A stretch of 64,000 nt of DNA from CAYPFY01 sp964410105 (lineage in GTDB: Bacteria; Bacteroidota; Ignavibacteria; UBA10030; SZUA-254): assembly GCA_964410105.1 (NCBI GenBank), contig CAYPFY010000002.1:62001-126000 (forward strand), in the 5' to 3' direction. A program made the translations under genes and the position numbers. Of this stretch, positions 9,701 through 17,881 are shown one piece after another. Under the pieces are notes generated by a model. That model was not told the DNA's origin, ran no database searches, and saw nothing but the letters and a program-made list of their open reading frames with translations. How positions within the stretch are numbered: position 1 is the stretch's first letter; every line of letters begins with the position of its first letter.

Positions 9701-9824
9701 CGGAGGCGAGAAGCTGGATGAAGCGGTGAGAGAGCGCGGTAGTCTTACCGCACCCGGCGGAAGCAGAAACGAGCGTAAAATCGGGGAGATGAAACTCCGA
9801 ATCGACAGAAAACAGTTCGCTCAT
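6771..9824 (-). CDS. addA: AddA-like UvrD/RecB-family helicase-nuclease subunit
   Basis: A 1017-residue superfamily 1 helicase with a RecB-type nuclease domain. Visible motifs in order: Walker A SASAGCGKTT (residues 20-29), AITFTNNAAQEMKQR (motif Ia), LIDEFQDTSPIQW (Walker B, motif II), LVGDTKQSIFTFRGAD (motif III), VMTVHKAKGLGF (motif V) and YVALTRARDEMYV (motif VI). The C-terminal nuclease shows GEAVHAILGRI, RMDRMVLD and VIDYKTG. With AddB it would unwind and resect DNA ends for RecA loading. The gene opens a minus-strand operon with AddB. A terminator sits between it and dinB, so dinB is probably a separate unit. Confidence 0.92.
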   Translation of the reverse strand: MSELFSVDSEFHLPDFTLVSASAGCGKTTALSHRFIQLLASGHIPNNGLRNILAITFTNNAAQEMKQRILGNLKRAHIGDKEVLAWFRGLLDADESTIRSRAGILVDRILDEYSDLQVQTIDSFLARIMKVSALDFGLRPDFAIALESGPILNEAFELLAQELTHDAAKRGLLEQLVTLINENQPGKSAFIWNPYAKLAEMVKNVYTLVSAHPQVLAPPPHAPSLKSLESEAVELVRAIDAESSRSGFDKQLWFSKIVDCAITRDFDGLLRLDLERPLLKKSKGESFESWSDKLRGMVHELKSLLSRYVGARSQAYYRPYVEALQILREMIEKVKRRRGEVFIGEANKMLADSLSADLIPEIYFSLGERINHFLIDEFQDTSPIQWAILRPLIENSLAARGSLFLVGDTKQSIFTFRGADWQIMRRMSEAEEFASVACRRMPLLVNYRSKEAVVKFSENVFQEIVPRKISPEIADLSGLASFKSQILPTSDGKGRVEVFSFEHAEDEPEAPEKRKFLEILRDCRKRGYSYRDIAILTPKNDHVVEASRWLNEAGIRFISHSSLDIRTRTITGELLALLKFLDSPIDDLSFASFVLGKIFGASLSHAGFTGDVRDLVFAHRSGPGSEEPLYAFFREKYPDLWNVFFESLFSLVGYLPLYDLVSEVYSAFDIARSFPHEEGAVIKLLEVIRNFEDSGRNSLKDFLLYAGTDPEDSWNIDVSAGEDAVTVMTVHKAKGLGFRVLIVLLYDAKPLTNNLFIEESPEGIRLLRITRAWADRSDFLQEIYTRGTVLRQVDDLNKLYVALTRARDEMYVLSVKADKPLSPSLFLPGGGFSSGRLSPVPQAAAGTDPHVPLAYPRSRGVAGSPDKEWIGRAEVQRGEAVHAILGRIQFLVDADAQLSDALASLSLDAAFDQESLKTVLSRFLKTPEVSRYFEAGKGRRILNEQEIVSPKGRLYRMDRMVLDPEAVTVIDYKTGAEQSDYDEQVKGYMELVRELYPRKQVYGALAYVDLQLVRSVR

Positions 9825-9861
9825 GGGAGAAAGGAATTCACAGCAAATATAGCAATTAAAA

Positions 9862-9884
9862 CAAAAAATCGCCGGAAAGGCGAT
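9862..9884 (-). terminator. Rho-independent terminator after dinB
   Basis: On the minus strand ATCGCC-TTTCC-GGCGAT (9884 down to 9868) forms a six-base-pair stem and is followed directly by TTTTTTGT. It lies 36 bases after the dinB stop and upstream of addA, so it separates the two units. Confidence 0.8.
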
Positions 9885-9920
9885 GCATGCTACTCGAAGG
9901 AATGCGGGACCGCAATGAAC

Positions 9921-11069
9921 TCAGGCAGATCCAATATGCACGACATCATCCCCGAAGCGCTTTCTGAGTTTATCCACGGCGCTCAGCATATCAGACCGCC
10001 TGTCCAGGGAATCAAACAACGGCGTATTCGAGGAGTCAGTGAATCCGGAAAGTCCCACGCCGAGAAGTCGCACGGGAATCTTTCCGTTATAAGTTTTGGA
10101 TAAAAGCCCGGTCACCGCCGCGAACACATCGGGATCATAATTTGTGGGACTGATCGTTTCCCGTCTCGTGTATGTTTTGAACGTGGTATATCGAAGCTTC
10201 AGAGACACGGTCTTCGCCCTCCACCCGAGTGAGCGGAGCCTCCGGCACACATCCTCCACGAGCGAAAAAAGTATTTTTTCCATTTCAGCAGATTCGGACA
10301 GATCTTTTGAGAAAGTCTCTTCCCTGCTGATGCTTTTTGCTCTATGGTCGGTATGTACGGTCTGGGATCCAGAGCCGAGGGCAGCGTTATAGAGTGACGG
10401 GCCGTAACTCCCCAGGGCTCTCTGCAACTCTGACGGTGTTGACGCCTGAAGGTCGGCAATTCTGGTGAAACCCCGCCGCCGGAGGACTTCGGTCGTCTTC
10501 GACCCCACGCCCGGAATCACCTCAACGGGCAACCGCGCCAGAAAATCCTTTTCGGTACCATGGGCAACAAAAATAGCTCCATCCGGCTTGACGGTATTGG
10601 CGGCGATCTTTGCCACAAGCTTATTTGACGCGAGGGCGATCGTACAGGGAAGCGAGAATTCTTCCGCAATGATCTTCTTCAGGAGGCTCATATAGCCGGG
10701 CAGGTCGTCATTATAGAGTCGTTCACACCCTGTGAAGTCCAGATACATCTCATCGATAGAGGCGCGCTCCACAACCGGAGCAATCTCCTGCATGCGGCGA
10801 TAGAGCCGGCGGGAGTAGTCGGAATACGAGTCGTAGTGACCGGAAACGATGAGAGCGTGGGGGCAGAGACGGAGAGCCTGGCCGGCGGGCATCGCGGAAC
10901 GGACGCCGAAGGCCCGCGCCTCATACGAGGCGGAAGCAACGACCCCTCGCCCGCCGGGGGTGCCGCCGACGATCACGGGCTTCCCGCGCAGCGAAGGATC
11001 TCTAATCCGTTCTACGGAGACAAAAAAGCAATCGAGGTCGAGATGAGCGATATATCTCAACCCGGCCAT
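9921..11069 (-). CDS. dinB: DNA polymerase IV (Y-family translesion polymerase)
   Basis: A 382-residue Y-family polymerase of normal DinB length. The catalytic acidic residues are in HLDLDCFFVSVE (Asp11) and ASIDEMYLDF. Steric-gate and palm motifs (KPVIVGG, VVASASYEARAFGVRSAM) and the helix-hairpin-helix GVGSKTTEVLRRRGF are present. The C-terminal little finger ends without an obvious beta-clamp motif that I can read with confidence. It copies across damaged DNA at stalled forks. It begins eight bases after the stop of the S41 protease gene and is probably co-transcribed with it. Confidence 0.95.
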   Translation of the reverse strand: MAGLRYIAHLDLDCFFVSVERIRDPSLRGKPVIVGGTPGGRGVVASASYEARAFGVRSAMPAGQALRLCPHALIVSGHYDSYSDYSRRLYRRMQEIAPVVERASIDEMYLDFTGCERLYNDDLPGYMSLLKKIIAEEFSLPCTIALASNKLVAKIAANTVKPDGAIFVAHGTEKDFLARLPVEVIPGVGSKTTEVLRRRGFTRIADLQASTPSELQRALGSYGPSLYNAALGSGSQTVHTDHRAKSISREETFSKDLSESAEMEKILFSLVEDVCRRLRSLGWRAKTVSLKLRYTTFKTYTRRETISPTNYDPDVFAAVTGLLSKTYNGKIPVRLLGVGLSGFTDSSNTPLFDSLDRRSDMLSAVDKLRKRFGDDVVHIGSA

Positions 11070-11077
11070 GGGGGAGG

Positions 11078-12739
11078 CTAATCCAGCTTCTTCTCGCCGT
11101 GCCCCTTATCCAGGTGGGCAATCTTTTGAGCTTCGGGAAAGAGCACCAGCGCCTTTTGAAACTGAGTATCGGAATCAAGCAGCACGGAGAACCACCCCTC
11201 ATTCCCGAAGAAACTGCGGGCGACGTAGGCTTTTAACCGAGTTGCCATAAAGGGCGCGTCCTTCTTGAAGGATGCGTCATCGATCTTCACATCCTTCTTT
11301 TCGGCATACGCCCTGAACTCCTTCAGAAGGTCGTCGGAGATTCTGAAATCCCTGTGAAACGCACTCAAGTCCGAGCCAAACTTTGAGCGAAGAGAATTCC
11401 CCTCGCGGTCGAGATACGACGTTGCGAACGGGAAAAACAAATCCCGGCGAAGCAGATTCTTCGTAGGCTCAGACACCTCGGCAGGTTTCACCACATAATC
11501 GGGGGTAATCCCTCCGCCTCCATAGACGAGCCTGCCGCCATCGGTCTTAAACCGGGGCTTCAGCGAATCTGCACCTGATTTAGCATCCCGTTCGTGCTCG
11601 ATATTATTTCCTTCCTCTTCCTTCCGGTCGAACGCTTCCTGGGCGTATTGCTCCTTATCCTTCCCGTTATAGGGCCGTTGAATCAGGCGCCCGCTCGGAG
11701 TATAGTAGCGCGCGATCGTGAGGCGGAGAGAAGATCCGTCAATGAAGTCCCACTGTCTCTGGACGAGACCTTTCCCGAAAGTCGTTTCACCCACAATGAG
11801 GCCCCGGTCCCAATCCTGGATAGCCCCGGCCACGATTTCGCTCGCGCTTGCCGAGCCATTGTTGACAAGGACGATCAGAGGAATCTTCTCATACGGGTCA
11901 CCGGTCTTTGCCGCATAAGATTCTTCCATCTCGGCCCCTCTCGCCTTCGTGAACACGATGCGTTTCGGATGATCGGCAGGGCCGCCGTCGAGAAACAGAT
12001 CGGCCATCTGAACGGCTTCGCCGAGGTATCCGCCGGGATTGCTGCGCAGATCCAGCACCAGACTCGTCATCCCCTGGGATTTAAGCGACTGCAGAGCGTC
12101 CTGAACCTCTTTATGAGTGGTAGCGCTGAAACGATTCACGCTGAGATAACCAACGCCGTCATTGAGCATAAACGCCACATCGACGCTATTAAGGGCGATG
12201 TTATCCCGTGTAATCTCGAACACCAGCGGATCCTTCGATCCTGAGCGAACAATCGTCACCCCGACCTTAGTGCCTTTGGGCCCGCGGAGCTTACCGGATG
12301 CCTGTGTCGTCGTCAGACCCACAGCTGAACTGTCATTGATCCGGACGATCCTGTCGTTCGCGAGAATACCCAGGCGGGCTGCGGGGCCGCCGCCCATTGG
12401 TTCGGAGACGGTGATAGTATCATTGAGCGCAATAATCTCGAGCCCCACGCCCTGGTAGGAACCCTGGAAGCGTTCCGCCTCCTGCTGGGTCGCTCTCGGG
12501 GGAAGGTAGGCGGAATGCGGGTCAAGCTGTGTCAGGACGCCGTTGATTGCGGCCTCATTCAGCTTCGGCAGATCGATATCGTCGACATAGAACTTCTGAG
12601 TGAGCGAAAGGACATCCTTATACTTGGCCAGCTGATCGAACAGATTATCGCTCGAAATCAGCCAGTTGGCGCCTGCTCCGATAAAAAGCGCTGCCGCCGA
12701 AATCGCAACTGATGCCCGCAGTGATACCCATCTTTTCAT
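11078..12739 (-). CDS. C-terminal processing protease (S41 family, PDZ domain)
   Basis: A 553-residue periplasmic serine protease. An N-terminal hydrophobic segment (residues 8-28, VAISAAALFIGAGANWLI) acts as signal or anchor. A PDZ domain follows (about 95-180, with GVGLEI and GPAARLGILANDRIVRI), then the S41 catalytic core with the nucleophile in VNNGSASASEIV and the lysine general base in GETTFGKGLVQRQ. Family members cleave C-terminal tails of envelope proteins or degrade misfolded periplasmic proteins. It is the first gene of a unit with dinB. Confidence 0.92.
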   Translation of the reverse strand: MKRWVSLRASVAISAAALFIGAGANWLISSDNLFDQLAKYKDVLSLTQKFYVDDIDLPKLNEAAINGVLTQLDPHSAYLPPRATQQEAERFQGSYQGVGLEIIALNDTITVSEPMGGGPAARLGILANDRIVRINDSSAVGLTTTQASGKLRGPKGTKVGVTIVRSGSKDPLVFEITRDNIALNSVDVAFMLNDGVGYLSVNRFSATTHKEVQDALQSLKSQGMTSLVLDLRSNPGGYLGEAVQMADLFLDGGPADHPKRIVFTKARGAEMEESYAAKTGDPYEKIPLIVLVNNGSASASEIVAGAIQDWDRGLIVGETTFGKGLVQRQWDFIDGSSLRLTIARYYTPSGRLIQRPYNGKDKEQYAQEAFDRKEEEGNNIEHERDAKSGADSLKPRFKTDGGRLVYGGGGITPDYVVKPAEVSEPTKNLLRRDLFFPFATSYLDREGNSLRSKFGSDLSAFHRDFRISDDLLKEFRAYAEKKDVKIDDASFKKDAPFMATRLKAYVARSFFGNEGWFSVLLDSDTQFQKALVLFPEAQKIAHLDKGHGEKKLD

Positions 12740-12849
12740 GAACAGACCTCAAAAAGTAACAAATCAGACGCCGCCTTCACCCCTGGCGTGAAGAGTAATG
12801 TGGGATGTTTCCCCCTCAGAAGCAAGCATGCGGCATATTCACATCACAG

Positions 12850-12870
12850 GCCCGGGTGCCTCCCCCGGGC
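12850..12870. repeat. GC-rich hairpin downstream of the two-component operon
   Basis: GCCCGGG (12850-12856) pairs with CCCGGGC (12864-12870) over a seven-base loop. No T-run follows on either strand. It may add to the neighbouring terminator or be a separate structural element. Confidence 0.4.
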
Positions 12871-12901
12871 GGTGCCCGTCACGTCTTTCCTGGCTATTTG
12901 A

Positions 12902-12946
12902 CAAAAAGACCTCTGGGGAGGGAAACTGTGACCACACCTCCCCCAG
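12902..12946 (-). terminator. Terminator after the response regulator gene
   Basis: On the minus strand CTGGGGGAGG pairs with CCTCCCCAG (one bulged base, 15-base loop), followed by AGGTCTTTTTG. It begins about 30 bases past the regulator stop at 12977, in the right place to end the kinase-regulator transcript. Confidence 0.65.
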
Positions 12947-12976
12947 AAAGAGTCGGAAACCGGAGAATCGACGAGT

Positions 12977-13657
12977 CTACTTCACGAACTTGTACCCTGC
13001 GGTATGCACAGTCAGGAGGTGTTTGGGGTTTTTATAATCCTCCTCAATTTTTTTCCTCAGGGAGAGAATAAAATTGTCCACCGTCCGGGTCGTGGGAAAC
13101 GATTCATATCCCCAGACCTCATCCAGGAGCATATCCCGTGAAACCACATCGCCTTCATGACGGATGAGGAATTTCAGTACCTCAAATTCCTTTGAGGACA
13201 GCTTCAGAGCCTGATTCGAGCGCGAGGCCTCCAGACGTTTGAAATGAATATACACATCACCGAATGCATATTCCTCAAGATCTCTGGAAATCACCCCCGG
13301 GCGCCTGAGAAGAGCTCGGATACGCGAGAGCAGTTCCCGGAGGCTGAAGGGTTTCGTCACATAATCGTCTGCGCCGAGTTCCAGACCCAACACCTTATCC
13401 ATTTCCTCCCTCTTACTCGTCAGCATAAGAATAGGCACATTATTTCCTTCGTTGCGGAGATCGCGGCAGATATCGGTGCCGTTTTTCTGGGGCAGCATGA
13501 TATCGAGTATGATACAGCTAAGGTTTTCCCGTTTTGCCATCAGGAAGCCCTGCTCGCCGTCGGTGGCAACAAGAACCTCATAGTGCTCGTCGCACAGAGC
13601 TGATTCGAGCCCGCGGACAATGGCCGCGTCGTCCTCAATAATGAGAATCTTTCTCAT
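12977..13657 (-). CDS. OmpR/PhoB-family response regulator
   Basis: A 226-residue two-domain regulator. The receiver has IIEDDAAIV (acidic pocket), the phosphoacceptor aspartate in CIILDIMLPQKNG, the conserved Thr in LMLTSKRE and the Lys in DYVTKPFSLRELL. The C-terminal winged helix has the typical LSSKEFEVLKFLIRHEGDVVSR start and the TVDNFILSLRKKIE recognition helix. Phosphorylated by the adjacent kinase, it would bind DNA as a dimer. Its ATG overlaps the kinase stop (ATGA), and a terminator follows. Confidence 0.95.
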   Translation of the reverse strand: MRKILIIEDDAAIVRGLESALCDEHYEVLVATDGEQGFLMAKRENLSCIILDIMLPQKNGTDICRDLRNEGNNVPILMLTSKREEMDKVLGLELGADDYVTKPFSLRELLSRIRALLRRPGVISRDLEEYAFGDVYIHFKRLEASRSNQALKLSSKEFEVLKFLIRHEGDVVSRDMLLDEVWGYESFPTTRTVDNFILSLRKKIEEDYKNPKHLLTVHTAGYKFVK

Positions 13658-16044
13658 GATGGTGGAAACGGTAATTTCATCGTAAAAATTGACCCTCCTC
13701 CGGGAGCGTCCGCCACCTCAATACTTCCTGAATGCGCATCGACGACATGCTTCACCACGGCGAGACCCAGCCCGGCACCGCCCGCACCGTGCGCAGCCCC
13801 CTGCGGCGTCCGGTAGAACGGGTCGAAGAGGCGGGCGCGCTGTTCGGGAGCGACCCCGATGCCGTTATCCTGAACACCGACAGCGGCGAAGCCGTCGAGA
13901 CGAAAAGTCCTCACGGCGACATGTTTGCTGCCCGAGGAGTATTTGAGAGCATTCGAGAGAAGGTTCACAAGCGCTTCGGTAATAGCGTCGGGATCTGCGC
14001 GAAGGTGAAAGTCCTCGGGGGAAATCTGCAGATCGAAGGAGCACTTCTCCATCTTGATCTGGTAGCTCATCGAGCTGACCACTTTCCGGACGAGCCCGTT
14101 CAGTTCGATATTCTGAAAGTGGTACTCCTGAACCCCTTTTTCGACCTTGGCGAAATCCAGAACATTATTAATGAGCCGGGTGAGGCGTTCCGTTTCCCCC
14201 TCAATGATAGAGAGATACTCTCGCGCCTCCTTGCCGGAAAGAGATTTCTTCGTCCTGAGCAATTCGGCGAACATCTTTATGGACGTGAGAGGAGTCTTCA
14301 GATCATGCGACACGCTTGAAACAAAGTACGATTTCATCTGATTAAGCTCCTCGAGTCGCTGGGTCTCGGCCTGTTCCAGCAGAAGCGTCTGTTGCAGCTG
14401 GATTCGTTCGAGGCTGAGGGCGGCCTGAGCAGTGACCGCATTCATCAGGCTTATATCTTCGGCCGCGAAACGGGCCCCTCCCTTTTTCGCACCGAGAGCC
14501 AGAAAACCGAGGAAACCCTTCTCCTTGGATTGCATCGTGAAGACAGCGGCGATCCCCCAGCGGCGGAACATACCTTCGTCGGCAACTTCAAAGGGAACTC
14601 CGGGCTCGATGAGGTCTGGCAGGGCGACGGGCAGAGTGAGCGTCGTCTTCAGCTTTTCTGTTTCGAGGCGGAGTCCTCGTGTTTCGAGCAGGTCAAAATT
14701 CCGGTGTGCGAGAACTTTGAGCCGGTTACCCGGCTGGTGCGTTGTGAAGATCCCGATTCGCTCAAGATCCAGAAGGGACGTCGTGTGAGAAAGAAGAACA
14801 TCCGCAAGGTGCCTGAGATCCGCTGCATCCCGTACATCCTTGATAAAATTCTCCTGAACATGCGGCAAGTCGGGAGGAATGCGCAGGAGACTTGTATCGA
14901 CGAACTTCTGGACACGGTTTCGAAGAGGATTGAAGGCGAGGGCAACAAGGGCCCCGGTAACCGTCGAGACGGCGATAGACGATTGCACGGTCCAGGACGA
15001 CAAAAGATTCGCAGTTGCCACGGCTATACCCACGTAAGGGATCACAAGAAGCACAAGAACAATCGTATAGACCGCGCTCCGGTTGAGCATGAGATCTATG
15101 TCCATGATCCGATGCTTCACAATCGAAGCGGTGAAGGAGGCGGGAACCAGCAGGAGAAAATATTTGAATCCCAGCTCAGAAATCCAGGGCTCGTAACCAA
15201 ACGCTTTCGGAAGGACCCAAAACAGAATATAGGGCGCAGGACCTGCCGAGAGCCCCCACAGAACCCAGCGGAGCTTCATCCTTTCGGAGGCAGTTGCCGC
15301 CCTTGTAGACGAATAAATCACAATCCCTATGCCCAGGCTGAGAAGAAGAAAAGCGAGACCGTTCTGCACCATGTCAGCTTTCTCTGACATCCGGAAGCCC
15401 TCGACAGAATGATGAATCGCCGCATCCAGATAAAGAAACGACTGAACCGCGGCGGGAATGCACGCAGCAAGATAGAGCCATCCGATCCTTCGTGCCTGGC
15501 GTCGAACAGAGGGAAACACCAGCGTAAAATGCAAAAAGATCACGGGGATTAATGCGTAGGCCAGAAAGAAGGCGATACAGCAGGAATACCCTAACCACGC
15601 CGGACTCACACTATAGAGAGTCTTGTACCCGGCAAGAGTGGCTGCGACACACGTAGAAGTGACGTGAAAAATCAGAGCGGATCGATCCCCGAGGCGAAAC
15701 AGGTAGACGAGAAACCCCAGGCCGAAGAAAACGATCAGCAACGCGATATCAGATGCAACGAAGAACCGCGAGTTATAGGGCACGAGCGCCACGCGGCTCG
15801 TCCCGCGATAGGGAAAAGCGACAGAAACAGTATCGCCGATTCGATTTGAGCTCAGGAAAAACTCGACTTCCTGAGAGCTTTTCAGGAAAACGCCGTTTAT
15901 CAGACTGATCCGGGCAGAGCGGCTGCCATCCGGCAGGCCTGCTTTCTGGTTCAGATGAAGGATGGCTACGTAAAGAAAGAGGAGAAAGAAAACATCGATA
16001 GCGAGAATGGATTTCTTGAAACGCGGAAGGGAGCTATCGGCCAT
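13654..16044 (-). CDS. Multi-pass membrane sensor histidine kinase with PDZ-like and GAF-type domains
   Basis: A 796-residue sensor. One helix (about residues 12-30) is followed by a small soluble segment (FLKSSQEVEFFLSSNRIGD...) whose pattern recalls a degenerate PDZ domain, then about seven or eight helices to about 370, a GAF-like region (about 400-540, KEKGFLGFLALGAKKG), a coiled linker, the DHp helix with SHDLKTPLTSIKMF (phosphoacceptor His), and the ATPase domain with the N-box LLSNALKYS, DNGIGV, the F-box-like FDPFYR and GLGLAVVKH. It phosphorylates the regulator encoded next, with which it shares an ATGA overlap. The signal is unknown. Confidence 0.92.
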   Translation of the reverse strand: MADSSLPRFKKSILAIDVFFLLFLYVAILHLNQKAGLPDGSRSARISLINGVFLKSSQEVEFFLSSNRIGDTVSVAFPYRGTSRVALVPYNSRFFVASDIALLIVFFGLGFLVYLFRLGDRSALIFHVTSTCVAATLAGYKTLYSVSPAWLGYSCCIAFFLAYALIPVIFLHFTLVFPSVRRQARRIGWLYLAACIPAAVQSFLYLDAAIHHSVEGFRMSEKADMVQNGLAFLLLSLGIGIVIYSSTRAATASERMKLRWVLWGLSAGPAPYILFWVLPKAFGYEPWISELGFKYFLLLVPASFTASIVKHRIMDIDLMLNRSAVYTIVLVLLVIPYVGIAVATANLLSSWTVQSSIAVSTVTGALVALAFNPLRNRVQKFVDTSLLRIPPDLPHVQENFIKDVRDAADLRHLADVLLSHTTSLLDLERIGIFTTHQPGNRLKVLAHRNFDLLETRGLRLETEKLKTTLTLPVALPDLIEPGVPFEVADEGMFRRWGIAAVFTMQSKEKGFLGFLALGAKKGGARFAAEDISLMNAVTAQAALSLERIQLQQTLLLEQAETQRLEELNQMKSYFVSSVSHDLKTPLTSIKMFAELLRTKKSLSGKEAREYLSIIEGETERLTRLINNVLDFAKVEKGVQEYHFQNIELNGLVRKVVSSMSYQIKMEKCSFDLQISPEDFHLRADPDAITEALVNLLSNALKYSSGSKHVAVRTFRLDGFAAVGVQDNGIGVAPEQRARLFDPFYRTPQGAAHGAGGAGLGLAVVKHVVDAHSGSIEVADAPGGGSIFTMKLPFPPS

Positions 16045-16203
16045 GGTGCGCCTTTGTGCGTTTGGGGGAATTCACTTCAGAAACGCGCTGAATTGTAGTG
16101 ATTTCCGTCCCAAGAATCAACCGGATGACCTAGATGGAACCTACAAACATGCGTCTACGAGATCCTGATTGGAGGATTGATGGTCATTAGAAGGGTAGAG
16201 AAT

Positions 16204-16236
16204 GGTTCGCGCTCTACGCTTAGCGCAACACGAACC
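16204..16236. repeat. Bulged inverted repeat after the DUF1501 gene
   Basis: GGTTC-GCGCT, loop CTACGCTT, AGCGC, a five-base insert AACAC, then GAACC: two five-base stems stacked with one bulge. It lies 38 bases past the DUF1501 stop on the minus strand and upstream of the histidine kinase start. There is no T-run, so it is either a weak terminator or a regulatory structure for the kinase gene. The remainder of the 229-base gap shows nothing recognisable. Confidence 0.35.
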
Positions 16237-16273
16237 GGGGTGAAAAACTGGGAGGGATCTGACTCGCGAAAAG

Positions 16274-17869
16274 CTACTTCACCAGCGTCATCGATTTAAC
16301 CGCTTCAAAACTCCCGCTCCGGAACCTGTAAAAATACATCCCGCTCGGGAGATCCGACCCATCGAACACGACCTCATGTGCTCCGGGAGCGATTGCACCG
16401 TCCACAAGCGACTGCACTTCTCTCCCCAGAGAATCAAACACACGGATCTGCACATAATCCCCGGACGAATAAAATCTGATCCGGGTCGAGGGATTGAAGG
16501 GGTTGGGATAATTCTGCGCCAATCCCACTTCCGCGGGAACTGCGGGCTCGTTATCGATAATGGGAGTCTTCGGAGGCTGCAGTGGCCTCACAATCGGCAA
16601 AGTCTGAAAATTATGGAGCAGCACTGCATTCAGCTCCGCATCCGATACATGAAACCATTCCTTCAGAAGCGATGCATACACTGAGCGAAAATCATACTGC
16701 ATCGGAATATTGTCGCTCACCGTCGCGGAGGCAGGGAGTGTCGGATTTGAGCCATAAATACCCCCAAGGATTCTCCTTCCGAAGACAAACAGAGGTGCAG
16801 CCGTCCCGTGATCCGTTCCGAGACTCGCATTCGACTTAATCCTTCTGCCAAATTCAGAAAAAGTCATCCCGATCACACGGTCATCCACCCGGAGCAGGCG
16901 CAGGTCATCAAGAAATGCCGTAATCGCCACCGAAAGTTTTGACAAAAGATTCGCGTGTGCGCCGGCGTCGGTCCCGGCGGTAGCGTCCACCTGACCCGAG
17001 TGAGTATCGAACCCACCGATATTCACCACATAAATCCGCGTCTTCAGCCCGCCGGCTATCAGCTGCGCCACGATCTTCAACTGATCCGCCAGGGAATTCT
17101 GACCCGGCGATGGATAGAGAATTGACTGATTCGCCGCCTTTGACGCCGCATTCTTGATCACCGTCGCATACTGTTGAGTCTGTTGAGCCACCTCCCTGAG
17201 GAAAGTCAGCTCATGCCCGGCGGGAGTATTCGGGGCCGTATCTATCCCGCCGCTCACCAACTGATAGAAGGACGTCGGGCTCGTCAGCGCCATACCCATA
17301 GAGACCGAGGGGCCCTGAAGGCCGCTCGTAACGACGGATCCGATCTGAATAGCGAGCGGATCAGGATTCACCGCATTCGGATATCCGTTCGGAAAATCGG
17401 GATACTCCTGGTCGAGATATCTTCCCAGCCAGCCCGTCGTGAGGACCGTGGCGGAATCTGATGCAGTCAGCCAGATATCTGTTGCCCGAAAATGGGAGAA
17501 ATTGGGATTGGGGTAACCGACGCTCTGGACAACTGCGATCTGCCCGTGATTATACGAATTAAACAGGTCCACCATTGACGGATGGAGGCCGGTATGAGTA
17601 TTCAGGCTCAAAACCTTATTCTCGCCGATCGCGATGTTGGGACGGGCATTCATCAGCGATGAATATTCATCCAGCGGGATCACCATATTCAGGCCGTCGT
17701 TCCCGCCATTCATCTGAATCAGCACGAGAACATGGTCTGATTCTTTTCCCGAGCCGACCAGAGTTTGGAGAAGAGGTCCTGCGCCATAGGCCCGCAGATG
17801 AAACCCCTTCAGCAAAAAGGGAATCGTCGATACGGGCACGGTTTTCTTTACAAAATCTCGCCTATTCAT
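16274..17869 (-). CDS. DUF1501 secreted protein with T9SS C-terminal sorting domain
   Basis: A 531-residue protein beginning MNRRDFVKKTVPVST, a twin-arginine-like signal, followed by the DUF1501 body (about residues 45-410; sulfatase-like fold in related families, with GGNDGLNMVIP and SEFGRRIKSN). The last 80 or so residues form a Por/T9SS type A sorting domain (AQNYPNPFNPSTRIRF, then LPSGMYFYRF), implying export and cell-surface attachment. The enzymatic role of DUF1501 is not established. It lies 12 bases after the DUF1800 gene, the usual partner in many genomes, and is probably co-transcribed with it. Confidence 0.92.
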   Translation of the reverse strand: MNRRDFVKKTVPVSTIPFLLKGFHLRAYGAGPLLQTLVGSGKESDHVLVLIQMNGGNDGLNMVIPLDEYSSLMNARPNIAIGENKVLSLNTHTGLHPSMVDLFNSYNHGQIAVVQSVGYPNPNFSHFRATDIWLTASDSATVLTTGWLGRYLDQEYPDFPNGYPNAVNPDPLAIQIGSVVTSGLQGPSVSMGMALTSPTSFYQLVSGGIDTAPNTPAGHELTFLREVAQQTQQYATVIKNAASKAANQSILYPSPGQNSLADQLKIVAQLIAGGLKTRIYVVNIGGFDTHSGQVDATAGTDAGAHANLLSKLSVAITAFLDDLRLLRVDDRVIGMTFSEFGRRIKSNASLGTDHGTAAPLFVFGRRILGGIYGSNPTLPASATVSDNIPMQYDFRSVYASLLKEWFHVSDAELNAVLLHNFQTLPIVRPLQPPKTPIIDNEPAVPAEVGLAQNYPNPFNPSTRIRFYSSGDYVQIRVFDSLGREVQSLVDGAIAPGAHEVVFDGSDLPSGMYFYRFRSGSFEAVKSMTLVK

Positions 17870-17881
17870 TTACACCCAGAC

